Source: Vibrio tubiashii ATCC 19109 (lineage in GTDB: Bacteria > Pseudomonadota > Gammaproteobacteria > Enterobacterales > Vibrionaceae). Taken from it: a stretch of DNA of 64,000 bases. The first letter of the stretch is position 1; every line of letters begins with the position of its first letter. The stretch lies in NCBI RefSeq assembly GCF_000772105.1, contig NZ_CP009354.1, positions 3,230,491 to 3,294,490 of the forward strand. Reading direction: 5' to 3'. The position numbers and the translations under genes were made by a program. A model generated the notes under the pieces. That model searched no databases. It was not told the DNA's origin and saw only the letters and a list, made by a program, of their open reading frames with translations. Shown here piece after piece: positions 33,103-43,423 of this stretch.

Positions 33103-33630
33103 TTACATATCTTTAAACTTATTGGCGAATAGAGTCACTTTTTCCCAGTTGGTGTACTCTACCTCTTTACTTGTATCTGTCTCTCCTCCCGTCATACTCA
33201 TAATGAATTTAATCATTGTTCTATCGAACCAGTTATAGCGTGGGTAATAGAGAGCACCAGCAAAGACACCGATAAGTTGAGGCTGCCAAGGTGACTTTTT
33301 AAGAAATGTCTTTATATAAGCACTACCTTCAGGCGTATCCTTTCCTTGGTCTTCTTTACGTGCCGTTAGATTCACACAGAAGAAAGCAACTTTACTCTGT
33401 TGTAAAGAAGACAAGTTACGCTCAATAAACTGATAGAGCTTTTTGTTAAGATGACCATAACGAATGGAGGCACCAATAAGCACTCGCTCATATTGGCTGA
33501 AATCCACCGTGTCTATGGTGTGTAGGTCGAGCAGTTCACAATCATATTCAGACAGGTCTGTCTGTATATGGCTAAATATCTTTTTAGTTTGACCTTCACG
33601 GCTTGAATAGAGAAATAGCGCCTTTGCCAC
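33103..33630 (-). CDS. hemG: Menaquinone-dependent protoporphyrinogen IX dehydrogenase
   Basis: The 175-residue flavodoxin-fold enzyme oxidises protoporphyrinogen IX to protoporphyrin IX in haem synthesis, passing electrons to quinones. The FMN-binding loop YSSREGQTKKI (residues 8-18) is present. The HemG-specific long insert loop near residues 120-145 includes FAGALYYPRYNWFDRTMIKFIM. It starts 9 bp after the trkH stop codon on the same strand, as in E. coli and Vibrio (trkH-hemG), and ends just upstream of the rRNA promoters. Confidence 0.95.
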   Translation of the reverse strand: MAKALFLYSSREGQTKKIFSHIQTDLSEYDCELLDLHTIDTVDFSQYERVLIGASIRYGHLNKKLYQFIERNLSSLQQSKVAFFCVNLTARKEDQGKDTPEGSAYIKTFLKKSPWQPQLIGVFAGALYYPRYNWFDRTMIKFIMSMTGGETDTSKEVEYTNWEKVTLFANKFKDM

Positions 33631-33639
33631 ATCGTCTCC

Positions 33640-35097
33640 TTAGCTACGCCAGAACGTTGGCGTAAGTAGTATAAGTAGAGTAAAGATTTCCAGTCGTCCA
33701 AATAGCATCGAAACAATCAGAACCCATTTCGCCTTGTCATTCACATCACCAAAGTGAAGTGCCACTTCACCAAGACCCGGACCTAAATTGTTGAGTGTCG
33801 CCGCAACCGCAGAGAAAGCACTTAGCTCATCCATTCCAGTCGCAATCAGACCTAACATGCAGACAACAAAAACCAGAGCATAGGCAGAGAAGAATCCCCA
33901 CACAGCATCGACAACCCGCTGAGGAAGAGAACTACCGCCGACTTTGATCGTATACACTGCACGCGGGTGTACCAAACGCTTCAGTTCACGCACACCTTGC
34001 AACGTCAGTAATAAAATACGGATGACTTTCATACCACCACCGGTAGAACCCGCACATCCACCAATAAAGGAGGAGAAAAGCAACAGCACGGGTAAGAATA
34101 GTGGCCACTCAGCAAAGCCTGTCGTTGTGAAGCCTGCTGTGGTCGAAATGGAAACCGTTTGGAAAAGAGCCTGATCAAAGGCGTCATATACCGAGTTATA
34201 TGAGTGGTGGTTTAATAAAACTAGGAAACAAACCACAAACAGTAAGACCTGAATAAAGATAAAGGCTCTAAACTCAGGGTCCTTCCAATAGTACTTAGGA
34301 TGCACACCACCAGAGGCAAAGGCTGCAAAGTGAAGTGAGTAGTTACATGCCGAGATCAAAAGGAACACAACAGTAATCATATTGATCGCGTAACTGTCGA
34401 AATGTCCCATACTCGCATCATGGGTAGAGAAACCACCGATGGCGATTGTCGAGAAGCTATGGCTTATTGCATCAAACGGTGTCATCCCCGCAAGCCAAAA
34501 AGAAGCAGCACAAGCAATGGTTAGACTTAAATAGATATACCACAGTGCTTTCGCCGTTTCGGCGATACGCGGCGTCATCTTGGTGTCTTTTACTGGCCCC
34601 GGAATTTCAGCTCGGTAAAGCTGCATACCACCGATACCTAACACCGGTAAGATCGCAACGGCAAGTACGATGATACCCATACCGCCAAACCATTGTAGGA
34701 ATTGACGATAAAACAAGATTGCTTTGGGCAAGTCATCAAGACCAACAATGACCGTGGCTCCGGTGGTGGTTAAAGCAGAAAAAGACTCAAAGAAAGCGTC
34801 TGTGACAGAAACATTGGGATTGTCAGCGATGAGAAATGGCAGTGAACCTGCACTTCCGAGTACCGTCCAAAACAAAACGACGATCAGAAAACCATCACGA
34901 GCTTTTAATTCATGTTTATGGCGTCGGTTTGGAAACCAACACACGGTTCCGCAAAACAGCAGAACAAAAAAGGTGGTGACAAAAGGAACACCTGCACCGT
35001 CTCGATAGATAAGCGCCACTAAAGCAGGAGCTAGCATAGAGAGACTAAAAAGCGCGAGCAAAAGCCCGACGATGCGAATAATGGATCGAAATTGCAT
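33640..35097 (-). CDS. trkH: Trk potassium uptake protein TrkH
   Basis: The 485-residue membrane protein has four pore-loop repeats with their filter glycines visible: SALTTTGATVIVG, TIAIGGFSTHDAS, SISTTAGFTTTGF and TLNNLGPGLGEV. It forms the potassium-conducting subunit and works with a TrkA regulatory ring encoded elsewhere. Length equals that of V. parahaemolyticus and E. coli TrkH. It is followed by hemG and preceded by yigZ on the same strand, 40 bp away, so a yigZ-trkH-hemG operon is likely. Confidence 0.96.
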   Translation of the reverse strand: MQFRSIIRIVGLLLALFSLSMLAPALVALIYRDGAGVPFVTTFFVLLFCGTVCWFPNRRHKHELKARDGFLIVVLFWTVLGSAGSLPFLIADNPNVSVTDAFFESFSALTTTGATVIVGLDDLPKAILFYRQFLQWFGGMGIIVLAVAILPVLGIGGMQLYRAEIPGPVKDTKMTPRIAETAKALWYIYLSLTIACAASFWLAGMTPFDAISHSFSTIAIGGFSTHDASMGHFDSYAINMITVVFLLISACNYSLHFAAFASGGVHPKYYWKDPEFRAFIFIQVLLFVVCFLVLLNHHSYNSVYDAFDQALFQTVSISTTAGFTTTGFAEWPLFLPVLLLFSSFIGGCAGSTGGGMKVIRILLLTLQGVRELKRLVHPRAVYTIKVGGSSLPQRVVDAVWGFFSAYALVFVVCMLGLIATGMDELSAFSAVAATLNNLGPGLGEVALHFGDVNDKAKWVLIVSMLFGRLEIFTLLILLTPTFWRS

Positions 35098-35137
35098 GGT
35101 TAGATTGATTTATGAAGCGTAGCTTCCGACTTCCTAA

Positions 35138-35767
35138 TTATCTTTGTTGTTTGTCCAACGAGGTAACCTGTACCTTGGCGCCACTCTTATTAATAATGGT
35201 TTGAGTAAAGTCACTCACTTGACGAAGTTCAATCTCGATAACCATTTTAACCAACTCACTGTACTCAGCACTGACTTCTTGAGCTCCGAACTGAGGAAAT
35301 AGAGACTGTGCAATTGGCATAAACCCATAGTCTAACTCTAGTAGTAGTTTTGTGGTTATTTTTTTCTCAATTGTTTGAAGCGACTTGAGAGCTTGCTGTA
35401 CCCCACCACCATATGCTTTAACCAATCCACCGGTTCCCAGCTTGATACCACCAGAGTAGCGAGTCACCACAGCCGTAATTTCACCCACTCCCGACCCTGA
35501 TAATTGCGCCAATATAGGTTTCCCCGCGGTTCCTGATGGCTCACCGTCGTCGCTAAAGCCCCATTGCATTGAATCTTCAGGTCTACCGGCAACAAATCCC
35601 CAGCAATTATGTCGCGCATCCGAGTGTTTGCTTTTTATCTGCTCAACAAACGCTTTAGCTAAGTCAATTGATGGAGTATGCGCAAGGTAAGTAATAAAGA
35701 CACTTTTCTTTATTTCCTCTTCAAACTGAGTGGGTTGTGCAGGTATTAAGTACGGCAGGTCATTCAT
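35138..35767 (-). CDS. yigZ: IMPACT/YigZ family protein
   Basis: I use the ATG at 35767, which gives 209 residues starting NDLPYLIPAQPTQFEEEIKKS, matching the start of E. coli YigZ. The ATG 13 codons upstream (35806) adds residues not found in the family, and neither start has a clear ribosome binding site. Conserved blocks are SDARHNCWGFVAG, FSDDGEPSGTAGKPIL and GVGEITAVVTRYSGGIKLGTGGLVKAYGG. The family is related to eukaryotic IMPACT; the bacterial role is not established. It precedes trkH and is divergent from fadBA. Confidence 0.9.
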   Translation of the reverse strand: MNDLPYLIPAQPTQFEEEIKKSVFITYLAHTPSIDLAKAFVEQIKSKHSDARHNCWGFVAGRPEDSMQWGFSDDGEPSGTAGKPILAQLSGSGVGEITAVVTRYSGGIKLGTGGLVKAYGGGVQQALKSLQTIEKKITTKLLLELDYGFMPIAQSLFPQFGAQEVSAEYSELVKMVIEIELRQVSDFTQTIINKSGAKVQVTSLDKQQR

Positions 35768-35909
35768 GGTTGTGGTTCGTGTTATGTCTTGCTCGCAGTG
35801 TATCACGAGAGCGAATTTAACGTCGCCTAAGATCTGTCCGAGCGCACAATGTTAAACACTTGTTTAAAAAATGTATTGAATTTAACCAGCAGCAAGTCCA
35901 AACTAAAAC

Positions 35910-35926
35910 CACTGGTCTAACCAGAA
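35910..35926. promoter_or_regulatory. FadR-type operator upstream of fadBA
   Basis: CACTGGTCTAACCAGAA contains the perfect inverted repeat CTGGT-CTA-ACCAG and matches the layout of the E. coli fadBA FadR site (CTGGT-ACG-ACCAG). It lies 91 bases before fadB, beside a TATAAC that could be a -10 box. It should mediate repression relieved by long-chain acyl-CoA. No fadR gene is in the window. Confidence 0.8.
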
Positions 35927-35949
35927 TAACTATAACACCACTTTCCTTT

Positions 35950-35978
35950 ACAGCGGTTGCAACTCAACCAACCGCTGT
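35950..35978 (+). other. Stable hairpin in the fadBA leader
   Basis: ACAGCGGTTG (35950-35959) and CAACCGCTGT (35969-35978) form a perfect 10-bp stem with a 9-base loop. It ends 38 bases before the fadB ATG and has no T run, so it is not a terminator. A role in mRNA stability or as a second protein-binding palindrome is possible. Confidence 0.6.
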
Positions 35979-36016
35979 ACACGCAATCCGAAGATTGTAT
36001 GTCATGGAGATAGACA

Positions 36017-38188
36017 ATGATTTACCAAGCCGAAACCCTACAGGTAAAGGAATTACAAGACGGAATCGCTGAGCTCAGCTTCTGTGCACCAGCGTCTGTT
36101 AACAAGCTCGACCTCGCCACTCTTGAGTCACTGGATAAGGCTCTTGATGCGCTTAAAGCTCACAGCTCTCTCAAAGGCTTACTGCTTACTTCAGATAAAG
36201 AGGCGTTTATTGTTGGCGCTGACATTACTGAGTTTCTGGGCCTATTTGCCAAATCAGAGCAAGAGCTAGATCAATGGCTTCAATTTGCTAACAGCATCTT
36301 TAATAAACTTGAAGACCTACCCGTACCGACACTTTCTGTTTTAAAAGGCCACACACTAGGTGGTGGATGTGAGTGTGTACTCGCTACTGACATGCGTATT
36401 GGTGATAAAACCACCAGCATTGGCTTACCAGAGACTAAACTCGGAATCATGCCAGGCTTTGGTGGTTGTGTTCGCTTACCGCGTGTTATCGGTGCCGACA
36501 GCGCGATGGAAGTCATTACACAAGGCAAAGCTTGCCGAGCGGATGAAGCACTTAAGATCGGTCTACTCGATGCAATTGTCGAGACAGATGCTCTGTACGA
36601 GTCAGCGATTAAAACTCTAACCCAAGCGATCAATGAGAAGCTGGATTGGAAAGAACGACGTAAACAAAAAACATCGCCACTTTCACTCAGCAAGCTTGAA
36701 TCTATGATGAGCTTTACGATGGCAAAAGGCTTGGTCGCTCAGAAGGCTGGCCCTCACTATCCTGCGCCAATGACAGCAGTAGTGACTATCGAGGAAGGTG
36801 CTCGTTTTGCGCGCAATGAAGCGCTTGATGTTGAACGCAAACATTTTGTTAAGCTAGCGAAATCAGAAGAAGCCAAGTCTCTAGTTGGTCTGTTCCTTAA
36901 TGATCAATATATTAAAGGGCTAGCTAAAAAAGCGGCTAAGTCTGCTAGCAAAGACACTCAACGTGCAGCGGTATTAGGTGCAGGTATCATGGGTGGCGGT
37001 ATTGCTTATCAGTCGGCACTTAAAGGTGTTCCTGTCTTAATGAAAGATATCGCCCAAGCGTCGCTAGATTTAGGTATGACTGAAGCCTCAAAACTGCTTA
37101 ACAAGCGCCTATCTCGCGGCCGTATTGATGGCTTTAAGATGGCGGGTATCCTAGCTTCGATCACTCCAAGCCTTCATTACGCAGGCATCGAAGACACGGA
37201 TGTTATCGTTGAAGCAGTAGTTGAAAATCCGAAAGTGAAAGCGGCAGTACTCAGTGAAGTCGAGCAACAAGTGGGTGACGAAACCGTCATTACCTCAAAT
37301 ACATCAACTATCCCGATCAATCTGCTGGCTAAATCACTTAAGCGACCAGAAAATTTCTGTGGTATGCATTTCTTCAACCCTGTACACCGCATGCCTTTAG
37401 TCGAGATCATCCGTGGTGAACACACCTCAGATGAAACCATCAACCGTGTTGTCGCTTACGCTGCGAAAATGGGTAAATCACCAATCGTAGTGAATGACTG
37501 TCCGGGATTCTTCGTCAACCGCGTACTCTTCCCTTACTTTGGTGGTTTCAGCATGTTGCTACGTGACGGTGCTGATTTCACTAAGATCGACAACGTCATG
37601 GAACGTAAGTTTGGCTGGCCAATGGGACCTGCCTATCTGCTAGATGTAGTCGGTATTGATACCGCTCACCACGCCCAAGCGGTAATGGCTCAAGGTTTCC
37701 CAGAGCGTATGGGTAAACAAGGTCGTGATGCGATTGATGCTCTTTTTGAAGCAGACAAGTATGGTCAGAAGAATGGTAGCGGCTTCTATAGCTACGCTTT
37801 GGATAGAAAAGGCAAACCGAAGAAGACATTCAGTGAAGATATTCTGCCAGTACTCGCCGACGTTTGTGCTGAGAAACAAGAGTTCGATGATCAAACCATC
37901 ATCCAACGAATGATGATTCCGATGATCAATGAAGTTGTCTTGTGTCTGCAAGAAAACATCATAGCTTCTCCTCAAGAAGCAGATATGGCTTTAGTTTATG
38001 GTCTGGGCTTCCCTCCATTCCGAGGTGGCGTTTTCCGTTACTTAGATAGCGTAGGTATTGCCGAGTTTGTCGCAATGGCAAACCAATACTCAGATCTAGG
38101 CGCTATGTACCAAGTACCACAGTTGCTGATTGATATGGCTGAAAAAGGCCAAACCTTTTATGGTGCTCAGCAACAAGGTTCTATCTAA
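36017..38188 (+). CDS. fadB: Fatty acid oxidation complex alpha subunit FadB
   Basis: The 723-residue multifunctional enzyme has an N-terminal enoyl-CoA hydratase/isomerase domain (about 1-190) and C-terminal 3-hydroxyacyl-CoA dehydrogenase domains (about 310-715). The hydratase domain shows GADITEF and the catalytic region [30 protein letters not shown]. The dehydrogenase shows the NAD site [23 protein letters not shown] and the catalytic [15 protein letters not shown]. It forms the alpha2beta2 complex with FadA for beta-oxidation. GGAGATAGACA precedes the ATG; a FadR-type operator lies upstream. Confidence 0.97.
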   Translation: MIYQAETLQVKELQDGIAELSFCAPASVNKLDLATLESLDKALDALKAHSSLKGLLLTSDKEAFIVGADITEFLGLFAKSEQELDQWLQFANSIFNKLEDLPVPTLSVLKGHTLGGGCECVLATDMRIGDKTTSIGLPETKLGIMPGFGGCVRLPRVIGADSAMEVITQGKACRADEALKIGLLDAIVETDALYESAIKTLTQAINEKLDWKERRKQKTSPLSLSKLESMMSFTMAKGLVAQKAGPHYPAPMTAVVTIEEGARFARNEALDVERKHFVKLAKSEEAKSLVGLFLNDQYIKGLAKKAAKSASKDTQRAAVLGAGIMGGGIAYQSALKGVPVLMKDIAQASLDLGMTEASKLLNKRLSRGRIDGFKMAGILASITPSLHYAGIEDTDVIVEAVVENPKVKAAVLSEVEQQVGDETVITSNTSTIPINLLAKSLKRPENFCGMHFFNPVHRMPLVEIIRGEHTSDETINRVVAYAAKMGKSPIVVNDCPGFFVNRVLFPYFGGFSMLLRDGADFTKIDNVMERKFGWPMGPAYLLDVVGIDTAHHAQAVMAQGFPERMGKQGRDAIDALFEADKYGQKNGSGFYSYALDRKGKPKKTFSEDILPVLADVCAEKQEFDDQTIIQRMMIPMINEVVLCLQENIIASPQEADMALVYGLGFPPFRGGVFRYLDSVGIAEFVAMANQYSDLGAMYQVPQLLIDMAEKGQTFYGAQQQGSI

Positions 38189-39376
<1,188 letters not shown>

Positions 39377-39394
39377 GCAGTAATCAATTAAAAT

Positions 39395-39417
39395 AACGCC
39401 AGCATTACGCTGGCGTT
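39395..39417. terminator. Bidirectional rho-independent terminator, fadA/punR
   Basis: AACGCCAGC and GCTGGCGTT pair around ATTAC, with TTC then TTTA following on plus and AAAAT preceding. It sits between the convergent fadA and punR ends. Confidence 0.85.
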
Positions 39418-39421
39418 TTCT

Positions 39422-40333
39422 TTAGTGCTTTAACCAGTCGTGATGGAGTTGATTGGAAGAGCCTAAGTAATCCACCATCCACTGAATAAGCTTATGGTTA
39501 TCATCCTTGCGCCAAACTAAACAACACTGGCTGATCGGCTTTTCATCTGGCAGCGTTTTCTCCACCAGCACCCCATCAAGAATTAACGGCATTGCAATGT
39601 GCCTAGGCATATAACCTACCCCGACGCCATTCTTGAGACACTCTATCGCACTGTACCAATTGGGCAGTAACAAACGCCGCTGCTGCGGATAATGCCCTGT
39701 GTGACGCTTGGGCAACACGCTAGAGGTATCATCCAAGCAGATCGCCGGATACTGACTGACAAACTCTTCAGTTAGATTTTGTTGGCGGACACAAGGATGC
39801 GCTGGAGACATTACAAATGCCCAGTCCAAAACCCCCATATCTCTCACTTCAAAATCACCACCAACAGGAACCGCAGACGTCGCTCCAATCACGATATCTG
39901 CTCGCTCTTGTGCTATCGCCTCCCATGAACCGTTAAACACTTCCATATTGATCTGCAGCTCAGCGAACTCGAACTCACGGTAAAAGTCTTCCACTAGCGG
40001 TTTAAGCTTATCTAGCTTGACCACATTGTCTAAGGTCAGCTTGAGTGTCGATTGCCAGCCTTGAGCAGCACGTTTGGTTTGCGCCTTAAGATCTTCCATC
40101 TGTCTCAGCAGTAATCGAGCTTCAGCAATAAACAGTTCGCCTGCGGGTGTCAGCTCTACTTTCCTTGGCAGACGGCGAAACAAGATCACGTCCAACTCTT
40201 GCTCGACCTGACGCACGCCATAACTGATCGCTGAAGGGACTTTATGCAGCACCTCAGCCGCAGCGGTAAAACTTCCCAAGCGGGCAACGGTATCTAACAT
40301 CTCAAGCGACGATTTTGAATACATAACACACAA
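39422..40333 (-). CDS. punR: LysR-type regulator PunR
   Basis: The 303-residue protein has a LysR helix-turn-helix (SLEMLDTVARLGSFTAAAEVLHKVPSAISYGVRQVEQEL, LFRRLPRKVELTPAGE) that closely matches E. coli PunR (YdhB) in wording and order. A substrate-binding domain follows (about 95-295). PunR activates the purine-nucleoside transporter punC in E. coli. Here too it is divergent from a close PunC homologue, 145 bp apart, which supports the name. A second ATG at residue 4 (40324) is an equally possible start. Confidence 0.85.
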   Translation of the reverse strand: MCVMYSKSSLEMLDTVARLGSFTAAAEVLHKVPSAISYGVRQVEQELDVILFRRLPRKVELTPAGELFIAEARLLLRQMEDLKAQTKRAAQGWQSTLKLTLDNVVKLDKLKPLVEDFYREFEFAELQINMEVFNGSWEAIAQERADIVIGATSAVPVGGDFEVRDMGVLDWAFVMSPAHPCVRQQNLTEEFVSQYPAICLDDTSSVLPKRHTGHYPQQRRLLLPNWYSAIECLKNGVGVGYMPRHIAMPLILDGVLVEKTLPDEKPISQCCLVWRKDDNHKLIQWMVDYLGSSNQLHHDWLKH

Positions 40334-40478
40334 CCGTTCAAAATTTTTGATTGATAACCAATAATTTTAACGTTTTATTTTCTGAAAATCGAAAAATAGA
40401 ATGGCGAGGTAAATAAATCAGGGTTGGCGCCAACTGATACTGAGTAAATAATGATTAAATAATTTGATTGGTTGAATC

Positions 40479-41678
40479 ATGAAAATTTCAAAACTACAGC
40501 TTGTTTATCTCGCAGCCCTTTCGATGCTCGGCTTTATTGCCACCGACATGTACTTACCTGCATTCAAAGCGATGGAAATCGACTTTGCGACAGGCCCTGA
40601 ACAAATCGCTCTTTCACTAACTGTCTTTCTTATTGGTATGGCTTTTGGTCAGTTGATGTGGGGCTTGGCCTCGGACAAATTTGGCCACCGCAATACCCTA
40701 GCAGCCGGATTGGTGATTTTCACCATCGCATCATTTGGCTTGGCGTTTAGCGATCAAGTATGGCAGCTACTGGCTCTGCGCTTTGTGCAAGCGATCGGTG
40801 TTTGTGCACCAGCAGTCATCTGGCAAGCAATGGTGATCAAACGTCACTCAAGTAATAGCCAACAGATCTTTGCTACGATCATGCCTTTAGTAGCATTGTC
40901 TCCGGCACTTGCGCCTCAGCTAGGTGTGCTATTGGCAGATAACTTTGGCTGGCACAGTATTTTTGTCGCTCTGACACTAATGGGTGCGCTACTCGTTATC
41001 ACAACCATGACACAGAACAATGAAAAGGCCGAGGTCAAGCAAACCAGCATGTCGGCAGATATTAAGGCACTGCTAGGTTCCAAGACCTACCTAGGTAATG
41101 TGTTTATGTTCGCCACGGCATCAGCGGCATTCTTTGCTTACCTAACCGGAATGCCAGAGATCATGTCTCAGCTTGGCTACGAAGCGAAAGATATTGGTTT
41201 GAGCTTTATTCCACAGACTATCGCCTTTATGGCTGGCGGCTACTTAGGTAAAGTCGGCGTGCGTAAATATGGTGATGAGAAAGTCCTGCGCCAGTTGATC
41301 GGGCTGTTCAGTGTCGCTTCTCTACTGATATTTATCGCCTCTCAGTGGCAGCTAACGTCAATCTGGCCAATTCTTGCTCCGTTCTGTTTGATTGCGGTAG
41401 CCAACGGTGCTCTATACCCAATCGTTGTTAATCGCGCATTAGCCAGTGCACAGCAAAGTCCAGCAACTGCAGCAGGATTACAGAATAGCCTACAGATCTG
41501 TGTCAGCAGCCTAGCCAGTGCGTTAGTCGCCGCGATGGCAAGTCAGGCTCAACTAGTGACAGGTATTGCGATTGTGATTTGTATGGGCGGAATGTGGATT
41601 GGCTACGTGGTGTCTAATCGTGAGTTATCCCAACACTTCACAGCACCAGACAATTCGAGAGTCGTCGGTGATGAATAA
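40479..41678 (+). CDS. punC: Purine nucleoside MFS transporter PunC
   Basis: The 399-residue twelve-helix MFS protein of the Bcr/CflA family matches E. coli PunC (YdhC) block by block: LGFIATDMYLPAF, LRFVQAIGVCAPAVIWQAMV, IMPLVALSPALAPQLG, SKTYLGNVFMFA, GLSFIPQTIAFMAGGY and IANGALYPIVV-like sequence. In E. coli PunC imports or exchanges purine nucleosides such as adenosine. It is divergent from punR and ends at a strong terminator. Function here is by homology. Confidence 0.85.
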   Translation: MKISKLQLVYLAALSMLGFIATDMYLPAFKAMEIDFATGPEQIALSLTVFLIGMAFGQLMWGLASDKFGHRNTLAAGLVIFTIASFGLAFSDQVWQLLALRFVQAIGVCAPAVIWQAMVIKRHSSNSQQIFATIMPLVALSPALAPQLGVLLADNFGWHSIFVALTLMGALLVITTMTQNNEKAEVKQTSMSADIKALLGSKTYLGNVFMFATASAAFFAYLTGMPEIMSQLGYEAKDIGLSFIPQTIAFMAGGYLGKVGVRKYGDEKVLRQLIGLFSVASLLIFIASQWQLTSIWPILAPFCLIAVANGALYPIVVNRALASAQQSPATAAGLQNSLQICVSSLASALVAAMASQAQLVTGIAIVICMGGMWIGYVVSNRELSQHFTAPDNSRVVGDE

Positions 41679-41684
41679 ATAGAC

Positions 41685-41708
41685 AAAGAGCCGCAATTGC
41701 GGCTCTTT
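41685..41708. terminator. Rho-independent terminator after punC
   Basis: AAAGAGCCGC and GCGGCTCTTT pair around AATT, then TTAG. It also faces the convergent solute-binding protein gene. Confidence 0.87.
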
Positions 41709-41734
41709 TTAGTTTCAGCCGGATAAGTAAGCAG

Positions 41735-42511
41735 TTACAAACTTTTCAGCCCCCACTTCTCAGCGGTCTTTTTGAAGAATCCTTGAGTTTTCTTCAGCTC
41801 GACCCAGTGATTCAGGTAATTAATCCAAACCTGATCATCCTGTGGCAGTAGCATCGCGATTGGCGTCGGCTTACGTGGCTCTTTAACTGGAACAATGGCC
41901 AATTGTTTAAACTTCTCCACCAGCGTTGCAGCCTCTACGTTTGAAGTCACCGAGACATCGGCTCTGCGTGCCAGTAACTCTTGGAAGTCACGCGCTGGCG
42001 CTTCAATAACCACATGTTGTGCTGATGGGAAGAACTCTTTGACCATCTTCTCTTGAACCGTGCCTAGCGTTGCCGCCACTTTTACTTCAGCTTTATCAAA
42101 GTCACTCCAATCAGAATACTTGTCTAAATCCTTTTTCTGCACCACAGGAACAAAAGCTAAGTAGAAGTAAGGCTGACTGTAGCCTGCTACCTTGGCGCGC
42201 GACATGTTAAGCGAAGCACTACCGGTAATGTCGTACTTATTGGCAGTCACCCCGTTGACCAGCGTTTTCCAATCGGTTGCGACATATTCGACTTTCACCC
42301 CAAGATCTTTAGCTAACTCAGTTGTTACATCAATATCAAAACCACGGTAGCTATTGGTAGCAGGATCCTTCATTGTCATTGGATTCCAATCCCCTGTTGT
42401 ACCAACACGTAGCACCCCATTATCAAGGATTTGATGTAAACGACTGGTTTCAGCCATGACCTGCCCCACTGACAATAAGCACAATCCAAGTGCCAGAATA
42501 TACTTGTTCAT
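41735..42511 (-). CDS. Periplasmic solute-binding protein (SBP_bac_3), PheC-like
   Basis: The 258-residue protein has a Sec signal (NKYILALGLCLLSVGQVMA, cleaved before ETS) and one type-3 solute-binding domain. The mature start SRLHQILDNGVLRVGTTGDWNPMT resembles periplasmic cyclohexadienyl/arogenate dehydratase (PheC) as well as amino-acid-binding proteins; GFDIDVTTELAKDLG and the DITGSASLNMSRAKV region are shared by both. So it may be a transport receptor or an enzyme. It is divergent from an orphan permease, and no ATPase gene is adjacent. Confidence 0.8.
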   Translation of the reverse strand: MNKYILALGLCLLSVGQVMAETSRLHQILDNGVLRVGTTGDWNPMTMKDPATNSYRGFDIDVTTELAKDLGVKVEYVATDWKTLVNGVTANKYDITGSASLNMSRAKVAGYSQPYFYLAFVPVVQKKDLDKYSDWSDFDKAEVKVAATLGTVQEKMVKEFFPSAQHVVIEAPARDFQELLARRADVSVTSNVEAATLVEKFKQLAIVPVKEPRKPTPIAMLLPQDDQVWINYLNHWVELKKTQGFFKKTAEKWGLKSL

Positions 42512-42602
42512 TATATCTTCCCTAAAGTTATTACGAATTAAGCCCGTTCATTGCTAACATAGCAGCATCAAATGGATTTTTTTAGTCAATACAAGGTGTA
42601 AT

Positions 42603-43343
42603 GTGACTTCTCGTTATCTATTGCTTGGTTCACTGTTACTTCTCACTGGCTGTTCGGATTATCAGTGGGGTTGGTACGTACTCGACCCAACAACCGATCA
42701 AGGCCGAACCAACGTAAGCTTTCTACTTGCCGGGTTTAGCGACACAATTCAAGTCTCTCTGCTGAGTATGTTGTTTGCCATGACGCTCGGGCTCATTATC
42801 GCGTTGCCTGCGCTTTCACCGCTGAAGTATCTGCGTGCTATCAACCGAATCTATGTAGAAAGTGTGCGTTCTGTGCCAGTGCTCGTGTTACTTCTGTGGG
42901 TTTATTATGGAATGCCTACTTTATTGGATATCTCGCTCGATCATTTCTGGGCGGGGGTCATTGCACTGACCATCGCGGAAAGTGCCTTTATGGCAGAAGT
43001 ATTTCGCGGTGGGATTCAAGCTATCAGTCGCGGCCAACATGAAGCAGCAGAGTCGCTAGGTTTGAACTATTGGCAGAAGATGCGCTTAGTAATTTTACCG
43101 CAAGCATTTCGACAAATCTTACCGCCATTGGGCAACCAGTTTGTTTATATTCTTAAAATGAGCTCACTGGTCAGTGTGATTGGTCTAAGTGACCTAACCC
43201 GTCGCGCCAACGAGCTAGTGGTTAATGAGTACTTACCTTTAGAGATCTATACCTTCCTGGTTTTAGAATATTTAGTGCTGATTCTTTTGGTCTCTCAAGC
43301 TGTTCGTTGGTTAGAAAAGCGTATCGCTATTCCTAGTCATTAA
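42603..43343 (+). CDS. Amino-acid ABC transporter permease (HisM/GlnP type), no adjacent ATPase
   Basis: The 246-residue permease has a GTG start preceded by AAGGTG. Its membrane domain carries the EAA loop HEAAESLGLNYWQKMRLVILPQAFRQILPPLGNQF (about 142-176). The N-terminus is unusual: SRYLLLGSLLLLTGCSDYQWGWYVLDP has a lipobox-like LTGC followed by an exported-looking segment before the first true transport helix. It is divergent from the solute-binding protein gene, 91 bp apart. The missing ATPase must come from elsewhere if the system is active. Confidence 0.87.
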   Translation: MTSRYLLLGSLLLLTGCSDYQWGWYVLDPTTDQGRTNVSFLLAGFSDTIQVSLLSMLFAMTLGLIIALPALSPLKYLRAINRIYVESVRSVPVLVLLLWVYYGMPTLLDISLDHFWAGVIALTIAESAFMAEVFRGGIQAISRGQHEAAESLGLNYWQKMRLVILPQAFRQILPPLGNQFVYILKMSSLVSVIGLSDLTRRANELVVNEYLPLEIYTFLVLEYLVLILLVSQAVRWLEKRIAIPSH

Positions 43344-43370
43344 GTCGCTTTCCAACTAACTAGATACAAC

Positions 43371-43395
43371 AAAGCCGCTCATCATGAGCGGCTTT
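43371..43395. terminator. Bidirectional rho-independent terminator
   Basis: AAAGCCGCTC and GAGCGGCTTT pair around ATCAT; the stem can extend by AAC/GTT on the outside. It sits between the plus-strand permease and the convergent glmU. Confidence 0.85.
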
Positions 43396-43423
43396 GTTAC
43401 GTTATTATTGGTAGCAAAAGCGA

